Shown here: positions 1 to 6,941 of the stretch, piece after piece | Position numbering within the stretch: position 1 is the first letter of the stretch | Layout: every line of letters starts with the position of its first letter | Assembly: GCA_030049955.1 (NCBI GenBank) | Contig: JASIJX010000164.1 | Span: 1-13,371, forward strand | Reading direction: 5' to 3' | Length of the DNA: 13,371 bases | From: Acidobacteriaceae bacterium | GTDB taxonomy: Bacteria; Acidobacteriota; Terriglobia; Terriglobales; Acidobacteriaceae | Position numbers and translations under genes: made by a program | The notes under the pieces: generated by a model | The model's database searches: none | The model's input: the letters and a program-made list of their open reading frames with translations, nothing else | Told to the model about the DNA's origin: nothing

Positions 1-2
1 TC

Positions 3-902
3 CTTAAAGACGGCAGCTATCAGATCGTGCGCGAGTACAAAATTGTGGGTGACCGCGTGAAGTACTATTCGCAGGAGCGCTCGGATTGGGAAGAGCTGCC
101 GGCCGATCTGGTGGACTGGGACGCAACGCGCAAGTGGGAGCGCGACCACGAGACACCCGACGGCGAGGCCATTTCGCCAGCTATGAAAGAAGCCGAGGAC
201 GTAGACAAGGAAGAAACCGAGGCGCGGGACGAGGAAAAGGCGCGCATGCCTACTGTAGCGCCCGGTTTGGATTTGCCCGATGAAGATGGCGTTTTTGTGC
301 TCGACACCTTCCACGGCACGCCGGAGTTGGTGGAGCTGCCGTCAACCGACATGAGCATGCGCGCGCGTGGCAACCATGGGCTGGGTGTGCTGAATCCCAT
401 GGCCGGCCAGACGGCGAACCTGGAACTCGAAGGCGCACACGCGCGGATTCACCTGCACGTGAACGATCCAACGATTTATCTTTCGCTGGCCGCGGCCGAC
501 GACAATCAGGAGATGCTTTCGCACGCCATCACTGTGAATACTTCCACAGCCAAGGCTGCGAACAATGAGCATGGCGCGCACTCGGCGCAGTCCGGCTTCG
601 CGATTGTCCGCGTGGATGAGCGCAACGCCGTGCGCATTGTGGGCGCAGTGCACCTGAAGCGCGACGGCACCGTAACGCAGGATGAAAACGTGATTCCCGC
701 CAAAGTCACCGTGATGACCGGCAAGCACTGGCTGATGCTCAAGCCGGCGCAGCCGCTCGAGATCGGCGAGTACGCGCTGGTTGAGATTCTCTCGCCCGAG
801 GACATCAGCCCGACGGTATGGGATTTCCGTGTGGACCCGACGAAGGGCGACAATCCCGGCTCGCTCACGCCGATTCTGGCGCCGGTGGATTCAAGGCAAT
901 AA
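3..902 (+). CDS. Conserved hypothetical protein, 5' end missing (acidobacterial type)
   Basis: The frame is open from the first complete codon at position 3, so the gene begins upstream of the window; the GTG at 27 is internal and should not be taken as the start. The 299 visible residues fall in two parts. The first (about residues 1-55) contains DGSYQIVREY and RSDWEELP, a pattern I associate with short acidobacterial proteins of unknown function whose missing N-terminus often holds a signal peptide. A charged Glu/Lys-rich linker (about 55-85) follows. The rest, from about 90 to 299, is beta-strand-like with no catalytic motif or membrane segment that I recognise. It ends in TAA at 900-902, six bases before the stop of the convergent response-regulator gene, with no room for a separate terminator. 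An envelope or periplasmic location is inference only; the function is unknown. Confidence 0.8.
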   Translation, partial: LKDGSYQIVREYKIVGDRVKYYSQERSDWEELPADLVDWDATRKWERDHETPDGEAISPAMKEAEDVDKEETEARDEEKARMPTVAPGLDLPDEDGVFVLDTFHGTPELVELPSTDMSMRARGNHGLGVLNPMAGQTANLELEGAHARIHLHVNDPTIYLSLAAADDNQEMLSHAITVNTSTAKAANNEHGAHSAQSGFAIVRVDERNAVRIVGAVHLKRDGTVTQDENVIPAKVTVMTGKHWLMLKPAQPLEIGEYALVEILSPEDISPTVWDFRVDPTKGDNPGSLTPILAPVDSRQ

Positions 903-908
903 CGCCTA

Positions 909-2312
<1,404 letters not shown>

Positions 2313-2322
2313 TGAATGGGCA

Positions 2323-2327
2323 CCTTT
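2323..2327 (-). promoter_or_regulatory. Ribosome binding site for the response regulator
   Basis: On the minus strand AAAGG lies ten bases before the ATG at 2312. It falls in the 28-bp gap between the kinase stop (2341) and this start, and it supports the shorter start over the ATG at 2372. The match to the Shine-Dalgarno core is moderate. Confidence 0.5.
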
Positions 2328-2340
2328 GCCACGCTGCTGT

Positions 2341-4608
2341 TCACGCTCGGGCTCCCGCGCCGGTTTCTTCATGCGCCGTGGACTGCGCTGTCTCCACCAG
2401 CGGCAGCCGCATTACGAAGCGCGCGCCCTTGGGGCTGTTCGATTCAGCGCGAATGGTGCCGCGGTGCTCCTGCACGATTTTGGCCGCAATCGCGAGGCCA
2501 AGACCGGTGCCGCGATGCTTGGTGGAATAAAACGGCAGAAAGAGCCGCTCGCGAATCTGATCGGTAAGGCCGTGGCCGGTGTCGGAGACAACGACTTCAA
2601 CGGCTGCGCCGTCTTCACTGAGCGCGGTGTGAACGCCGAGCACGCGCAACAGGCTGCCATGCATGGCCTCGGCGGCGTTGTCGATGAGGTTGGCCAGCGC
2701 GCGGCGGATGGCTTCGGGATCGGCCATCACCAGCGGCAGCTCCGGCTCCAGATCGCGCTGCACGGTGATGCCATCGAGCCGGCCGGCAAACAGCGCAAGC
2801 GCCTGTTCGGCCACCAGGTTCACGTCGCAGGGTCGCGGCTGCGTGGCGGGGAACTGCGCCAAAGCGGAGAACTGATCCACCAGCGTGCGCAGGGTCCCCA
2901 CGCATCCCAGGATCACCTCGCTGCACTTGCGGATAACGTTGGGCGAGTCGGCCTGCCCGCGGTCAAGATGCCGGCCGATGCGCTCGGCGCTGAGCGCGAT
3001 GGGGGTGAGCGGGTTTTTAATCTCGTGCGCGACGCGCTGCGCCACTTCCTTCCAGGCAAGCTGGCGCTGGGCGCGCAGCAGTTCCGTGGTGTCTTCGACG
3101 ACGAGCACGGTTCCCGGCCGGCCGTGCGACAGTTCGAGGCGCGCGCTGGTCACGGCGAGATGAAGCGTGCGGCCGCGCGCGGGAAATTCCATTTCGGTGG
3201 ATGCGGCGCCCATCCGCTGCCCGCGGCGGATGAGGCTGGCGATGTCGTCGGCACATTCGACCGGGAAGAGAGATTCGACGCGCTCGCCCACCAGCGATTC
3301 CTCGGCGCGGCCAATCAGGTCGTCGAAGGCGCGATTCGATTGCAGGACTACGCCTGCTGAGTCGAGCGTAACCACGCCGCTGGGGATGGTTTCGACGATG
3401 GTTTCAAGCTCGCGCCGGCGTTCTTCAATCGCCTGGTTGGCCGTGGTCAACTGCGCCTGCGATGTTTCGGCAAGCTGCCGGCTCGCATCCAGATCGGCGG
3501 CCATGTGGTTGAATGAGCGCACCAGGTCGGCCATCTCGCCGGTGGCAACCGTCTCTACGCGATGGCTGTACTTGCCGGCGGAAATCTCATCCATGGCGTC
3601 GGCCAGCGCTTCGACCGGGTGCGTGATTTGCTTGGAAAGAAACACGGCCAGCCACACGCTCGCGAAGAACACGAAGACCGTAACCAGCAGCAGCATCAGC
3701 GACAGCGTGGTGTGGATGCTTCTGCGCGCGCGGAAGAGCCGCCAGTATTCGTCTGTGCCGGCGCGGATGCGCGCCATTGAGTCATTCAAGCCCTGAGGCA
3801 TGGGCAGCGCCGCAACAACAATCTTGCCTGACGCAGTTGTCGCCATGCCCAGCGCGTACTGGTCATTGCCGACGCGGAGCGCAGGCATGCCGCGGCGCTG
3901 CGCCGCCCATAGCAGCGCTGCAGGAAGCGGCCCGCGCAGCGGAGTGCCACTCCGCTCGCGACCGTCGGTGGACGCGAGCAGGATTACCGGCGTCGATTCC
4001 GCCGGCGCCTGGAAGCTGGCGATCGGATGGCGGTCCTTGTCATAGATCTCGACAAAGCCGCCCTGGAGCGTGACACGGTGCGAGTCGAGCACCTGCTGGA
4101 GTTGCGGCAGCGGCTTGTCCGGAGCGCCGGAGGCGGCAATCGATTCCGCTTCGCCGCGCGCATTGCTGGCGACGTAATCGGCCAGCTCCACCACGACGCG
4201 GGTCGAGTCGTCACGCAGTTGCGAGGAGTTGGGCGAGAACCACCGCTCGAGCGAGCGGTTCATCAGAAAATAGCTGAACAGGCACATCAGCGCGGCGGGC
4301 GTAACCGTTATGATGACTGCGCCAAGCACCATGCGCGAACGCAGCCGAGTGGCGACGCCGCTGGAACCCTGGCCCACGTAAACCTTGAGCACCGTGCGAA
4401 AGAGCATGACCAGCAGCAGGAGGAGCAGCAGAAACAGCAGCCCCTCGAGCGCGGTGAGGAACATCGTCTGCCCGTAGGTCTCGGGATCAAGGAAATCGAC
4501 TTTGGAGGTGTTGAACCACTGCAGCGTTCCCAGCAACACGAAGACCAGCATGACCCCGCCTGCGAGCAGGGCCACAGATTTGCGTCGCGGATCGCCGGGG
4601 AATGGCAT
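2341..4608 (-). CDS. ntrY: NtrY-like membrane histidine kinase
   Basis: A 755-residue sensor kinase, first gene of a two-gene operon with the response regulator 28 bp downstream. Three hydrophobic segments lie near the N-terminus (about residues 11-31, 50-75 and 93-116). An extracytoplasmic region of about 185 residues follows, then a fourth segment (about 301-325), a HAMP linker (about 326-380), a coiled coil, and a PAS domain (about 402-510) that could bind a ligand. The HisKA H-box is HEIKNPLTP with phosphorylated H528. The ATPase domain has an N-box NLIDNAAEAM (640-649), DTGHG (676-680) and GTGLGLA (700-706). The four-helix, HAMP, PAS, HisKA order is that of NtrY. The signal is unknown; the link to nitrogen or redox sensing is known for proteobacterial NtrY but is not shown here. 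I chose ATG 4608; the frame stays open to a TTG at 4662, which would add 18 residues. Neither start has a good ribosome binding site. Confidence 0.9.
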   Translation of the reverse strand: MPFPGDPRRKSVALLAGGVMLVFVLLGTLQWFNTSKVDFLDPETYGQTMFLTALEGLLFLLLLLLLVMLFRTVLKVYVGQGSSGVATRLRSRMVLGAVIITVTPAALMCLFSYFLMNRSLERWFSPNSSQLRDDSTRVVVELADYVASNARGEAESIAASGAPDKPLPQLQQVLDSHRVTLQGGFVEIYDKDRHPIASFQAPAESTPVILLASTDGRERSGTPLRGPLPAALLWAAQRRGMPALRVGNDQYALGMATTASGKIVVAALPMPQGLNDSMARIRAGTDEYWRLFRARRSIHTTLSLMLLLVTVFVFFASVWLAVFLSKQITHPVEALADAMDEISAGKYSHRVETVATGEMADLVRSFNHMAADLDASRQLAETSQAQLTTANQAIEERRRELETIVETIPSGVVTLDSAGVVLQSNRAFDDLIGRAEESLVGERVESLFPVECADDIASLIRRGQRMGAASTEMEFPARGRTLHLAVTSARLELSHGRPGTVLVVEDTTELLRAQRQLAWKEVAQRVAHEIKNPLTPIALSAERIGRHLDRGQADSPNVIRKCSEVILGCVGTLRTLVDQFSALAQFPATQPRPCDVNLVAEQALALFAGRLDGITVQRDLEPELPLVMADPEAIRRALANLIDNAAEAMHGSLLRVLGVHTALSEDGAAVEVVVSDTGHGLTDQIRERLFLPFYSTKHRGTGLGLAIAAKIVQEHRGTIRAESNSPKGARFVMRLPLVETAQSTAHEETGAGARA

Positions 4609-4614
4609 GGGGCG

Positions 4615-4620
4615 ATTATA
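4615..4620 (-). promoter_or_regulatory. Candidate -10 box (TATAAT) of the kinase operon
   Basis: The minus strand reads TATAAT exactly, followed by CGCCCC and the ATG at 4608. By normal sigma-70 geometry transcription would start at or next to the A of that ATG, giving a leaderless mRNA, which fits the missing Shine-Dalgarno. The -35 region 17 bp upstream (TGCTAT) is a poor match, so the site may need an activator or may be chance. Confidence 0.35.
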
Positions 4621-4658
4621 GTTCGAACGAAAGATGGATAGCAGACCCCTTTTGGCCT

Positions 4659-4699
4659 CCAATTGGCGAAGCCATTGGAAACAGAACAGATGCCAATGG
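4659..4699. promoter_or_regulatory. Cluster of CCAAT-like boxes, possible operator
   Basis: The spacer between the divergent kinase and small membrane protein genes holds the palindrome CCAATTGG (4659-4666), then CCATTGG (4672-4678) and its inverted copy CCAATGG (4693-4699). The last two are centred 21 bp apart, two helical turns. AATTGGCG occurs at 4661-4668 and again at 4721-4728, exactly 60 bp apart. This pattern would suit binding of a dimeric regulator such as the encoded Fis-type protein, but no binding consensus is known, so the role is inference. Confidence 0.3.
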
Positions 4700-4809
4700 T
4701 GTCTAATGAATTAAGGAAGGAATTGGCGCGCGGCGAACGGCCTGCGCCTGCCATCCGATCTTTTGAGCCCGGTCTTATCGAGACCGTGACGTTTTGAGGT
4801 TCCTAAACG

Positions 4810-5349
4810 ATGACGCTGCTTGACGCTCCAGCCTTTGACGAAGCGCGCGCCCGCCGCAACCGCCTGATTGCGTGGACTTCTGCCGCCACAATCATCGTTC
4901 TGTTTATTTTGTGGTGGCTACTGGCCGGACGGCCTATCGATTGGCCGTGGAACTGGAATAACCACCTGTTCGGCCGGGCCGCCGTGAACCGCTTCATGAA
5001 GGACCTGGAGCGTAACGATCTCAAGTCCGCCTACGGCGTGTGGATTCACGACAAGAACTGGGAGCAGCATCCCGAGCGTCACGGCACGTATCCGTTCTCC
5101 GGCCCTCCGGGCGCGACGAGCTTCGAGAGCGACTGGAGCCCCAGCAGCCCCGATGCCGAGTATCACGGCATCCACAGTTTCCGCATTGCCGCGGCTCGGA
5201 TGTACGGCAACGTGCTGCTGGTGGCGATTCTCGTGAACGGCGCTCACCAGGACGCGCTCGATCTGACCTGGGATCCGCGCACTCATGAGCTCAGCTATGC
5301 GCCGCCGGGAGTGCGACTCTCGACGGTTCCCTGGGCTGTGGTTCCGTAG
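4810..5349 (+). CDS. Small membrane-anchored protein of unknown function
   Basis: A 179-residue protein with a short charged cytoplasmic start, one hydrophobic segment at about residues 21-40 (ATIIVLFILWWLLAG), a Trp-rich stretch just after it (WPWNWN), and a soluble C-terminal domain of about 120 residues probably outside the membrane. The segment AVNRFMKDLERNDLKSAYG (58-76) resembles the first helices of NTF2-like domains such as DUF4878, where a helical pair precedes a curved sheet; this is a resemblance only. No catalytic residues are evident. ATG 4810 is preceded by GAGG at 4796-4799, ten bases away. The gene is transcribed away from the kinase gene and shares its upstream region, so it could be a target of that two-component system. 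I recognise the style as a conserved acidobacterial hypothetical protein and do not assign a function. Confidence 0.85.
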   Translation: MTLLDAPAFDEARARRNRLIAWTSAATIIVLFILWWLLAGRPIDWPWNWNNHLFGRAAVNRFMKDLERNDLKSAYGVWIHDKNWEQHPERHGTYPFSGPPGATSFESDWSPSSPDAEYHGIHSFRIAAARMYGNVLLVAILVNGAHQDALDLTWDPRTHELSYAPPGVRLSTVPWAVVP

Positions 5350-5374
5350 GCTCCGTTCGCCTCACTGATTGAAT

Positions 5375-5386
5375 GCAATGCATTGC
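5375..5386. promoter_or_regulatory. Perfect 12-bp palindrome
   Basis: GCAATGCATTGC is a perfect palindrome 26 bp after the stop codon of the small membrane protein gene. With no loop it is a poor hairpin, so a protein-binding site is likelier than a terminator; it may also be chance. Confidence 0.25.
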
Positions 5387-5435
5387 GAGCCCACCCTGGC
5401 GGCAAAAAAAGAAGACGCCGTGAGAGTCAACCCCC

Positions 5436-5450
5436 GGAGTGGGGCACTCC
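5436..5450. other. Hairpin, 6-bp stem with 3-base loop
   Basis: GGAGTG and CACTCC pair around a GGG loop. No T-run follows, so it does not look like an intrinsic terminator. It is the first of several stems in this region. Confidence 0.4.
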
Positions 5451-5495
5451 CTCCAGTGACCTTTCCAAAGAACCCGCGATTTTTCTGCACAATGC

Positions 5496-5537
5496 GCCCG
5501 CATTGCCGCGCGATCTTTCGCGCGATGAACAGCGGGC
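5496..5537. other. Two-tier GC-rich stem-loop
   Basis: The inner stem is CGCGCGA (5507-5513) with TCGCGCG (5518-5524) around a TCTT loop. An outer stem, GCCCGC (5496-5501) with GCGGGC (5532-5537), encloses it, separated by an asymmetric internal loop of 5 and 7 bases. Nested perfect stems are less likely by chance than a single one, although GC-rich DNA makes short stems common. No T-run follows. Confidence 0.45.
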
Positions 5538-5539
5538 AC

Positions 5540-5553
5540 GGTGCGTCTGCACC
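5540..5553. other. Hairpin, 5-bp stem with GTCT loop
   Basis: GGTGC and GCACC pair around GTCT, two bases after the two-tier stem, so both could stack in one RNA fold. Confidence 0.4.
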
Positions 5554-5595
5554 ACCCCTGCGCAGTACTGAGCATCCAAGCTGCTTGTACCAATA

Positions 5596-5615
5596 AGGCC
5601 TAGTCAGGCCTAGTC
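5596..5615. repeat. Perfect tandem repeat, 2 x 10 bp
   Basis: AGGCCTAGTC occurs twice in direct succession. Each unit contains the palindrome AGGCCT, so the pair can also fold as AGGCC (5596-5600) with GGCCT (5607-5611). A 10-bp period places both copies on one face of the helix, as in tandem operators. It lies 64 bp before the lipoprotein start codon. Confidence 0.6.
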
Positions 5616-5667
5616 CTCATAAAAAAGAGGGCCCCATTTTATTCACTCCAGCCGGCCTTTGGCATGG

Positions 5668-5673
5668 AGGAGG
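5668..5673 (+). promoter_or_regulatory. Strong ribosome binding site of the lipoprotein gene
   Basis: AGGAGG ends six bases before ATG 5680, close to ideal, and fixes the start there instead of at the TTG at 5659. TCCTC at 5614-5618 is complementary to it (GAGGA at 5667-5671 or 5670-5674), and so is the local GAGG at 5627-5630. Confidence 0.85.
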
Positions 5674-5679
5674 ATAGGT

Positions 5680-6927
5680 ATGTCTTTTTGTCCGATCATA
5701 CTTCGGCGCGGCGCCTCTTTCCTCGCCTTCAGCTCCGGACTTTTTCTGGCGGCGTGCGGTTCTCCGCACATCAACACGAACACGTACATGACAAGTCCGT
5801 CGCCAACATCATCGCCAACGTCATCACCGGCGTCGTCTTCCGGCTCCACGGCGGCGAGCGTGGCGTACGTGTATGTTTCGAGCGCGGCGCCCACCGGCGG
5901 CGGCGATGAGATTCAGGCGTTTGCTGCGGCCAGCAGTGGCGCGCTTACACCCATCGGCGGCTCGCCGTTTGCGGGCGATGTGACGCAGATGGCGGTGAGC
6001 GGCAGTCAGCTTATCGCGGATAACAGCGACGGATTCGACCTGGAGTCGTACGCAGTCGGCTTGGGCGGCGCGCTTACGCACGAGACGACGACCAATGCGG
6101 GAATCCCCAGCCCGTCTGGCGGGGGTAACTGCAATTCGCTGGGGCAGTTGTTCTTCGACAACACAGGCGCAACCGTTTACGACCTGAACTTCAGGGGCAG
6201 CGACTGCGCGAACAACACCTACGAGTCGTTTGCCGTGGGATCGAATGGTGCGCTTACTGCGCTGGGAAACAGCGGCGGCAATAACTTTCTTTCAGAGCCG
6301 GCGGCGTTCGTAGCCAGCGACACGTTTGCGTATACGGCTTCTTGCATCGCCGACGAAGACTGGATCATCGCTGGATTCCAGCGCGCGAGCAACGGGCTGC
6401 TTACTGAGGTCAATGCCGCCACGCCGCCCACGCCGCCTGCAGGGCATTTCTATTGCCCGTCGATAGCCGCAACGGACAACGCGAATCACGTGGCCATCGT
6501 GATGCAGCCGGTGAATGATCAAACTTTCACTTCCGATGAGCCGGCGCAGATCGCGGTTTACACGGCGGCGAGCAACGGTGCACTGTCGACCACCAGCACC
6601 GCGGCCAATATGCTCGCGACGCAGGTAGGCATGGTGAACAACTTGAAGATATCGCCTTCCGGCAGGCTGCTGGCGGTCGCCGGCACCACCGGCCTGCAGG
6701 TTTTCGATTTCAACGGCGCGAACCCGGTCACGGCCGGAGCAGGCCTGCTTACCAGCGACAGCATCGACCAATGCTTCTGGGATAGCGCCGGGATCTTATA
6801 CGCGCTCAGCCGCAGCGCAGACAAGCTGTACGTGTTTACGTTTAACGGCTACGGCGTGGTTGAGGCGCCGGGCTCGCCGTATGCGATCGCGCAACCGCAG
6901 AATCTGGCCGTGCTGCCGGCGCCGTAA
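5680..6927 (+). CDS. Beta-propeller lipoprotein (lactonase-like fold)
   Basis: A 415-residue lipoprotein. The signal peptide has basic residues R9-R10, a hydrophobic core and the lipobox LAAC with lipidated C26. A Ser/Thr/Pro linker follows (about 32-60). The rest carries about seven degenerate repeats, each with a strand ending in a turn such as SSGALT (85-90), GGALT (129-133), SNGALT (188-193), SNGLLT (237-242) and SNGALS (298-303), with weaker copies near 345-357 and 389-396. This is the blade pattern of seven-bladed propellers of the 6-phosphogluconolactonase/YncE type. I see no clear metal-binding or catalytic set, so binding of a partner or ligand at the envelope is at least as likely as enzyme activity. 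Five extra-cytoplasmic cysteines (151, 176, 222, 259, 365) could form disulfides. The gene converges with the glycosyltransferase gene, 14 bp between stops. The fold is likely; the function is unknown. Confidence 0.85.
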   Translation: MSFCPIILRRGASFLAFSSGLFLAACGSPHINTNTYMTSPSPTSSPTSSPASSSGSTAASVAYVYVSSAAPTGGGDEIQAFAAASSGALTPIGGSPFAGDVTQMAVSGSQLIADNSDGFDLESYAVGLGGALTHETTTNAGIPSPSGGGNCNSLGQLFFDNTGATVYDLNFRGSDCANNTYESFAVGSNGALTALGNSGGNNFLSEPAAFVASDTFAYTASCIADEDWIIAGFQRASNGLLTEVNAATPPTPPAGHFYCPSIAATDNANHVAIVMQPVNDQTFTSDEPAQIAVYTAASNGALSTTSTAANMLATQVGMVNNLKISPSGRLLAVAGTTGLQVFDFNGANPVTAGAGLLTSDSIDQCFWDSAGILYALSRSADKLYVFTFNGYGVVEAPGSPYAIAQPQNLAVLPAP

Positions 6928-6941
6928 CGCCTCACGCGGAG

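Larger units (their letters stand above)
5350..5679. other. 330-bp intergenic region with several predicted RNA hairpins
   Basis: No convincing coding sequence: the longest open frames (5369-5596 plus, 5291-5593 minus) lack a ribosome binding site and look like no known protein. The stretch holds a 12-bp palindrome, an A-rich tract at 5404-5410, hairpins at 5436-5450, 5496-5537 and 5540-5553, a 10-bp tandem repeat at 5596-5615, and a CCTC/GAGG pair (5615-5618 with 5627-5630) followed by an AT-rich run. No clear sigma-70 promoter is visible. It could be a long structured leader of the lipoprotein gene, a separate small RNA, or the terminator of the gene before it. Confidence 0.45.

Noticed and set aside
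3167..3796. A 209-codon open frame antisense to the kinase
   Set aside because: Ser/Arg-rich composition typical of antisense frames in GC-rich DNA; the kinase motifs on the other strand are unambiguous.
4675..4738. Possible sigma-54 promoter around TTGGCATCTGTTCTG (minus) or TTGGCGCGCGGCGAAC (plus)
   Set aside because: The GG element is present, but the GC needed 10 bp later is absent on both strands.
5291..5593. A 100-codon minus-strand frame over the intergenic region
   Set aside because: It overlaps the end of the small membrane protein gene, has no ribosome binding site, and has the composition of non-coding DNA. A real small gene cannot be fully excluded.
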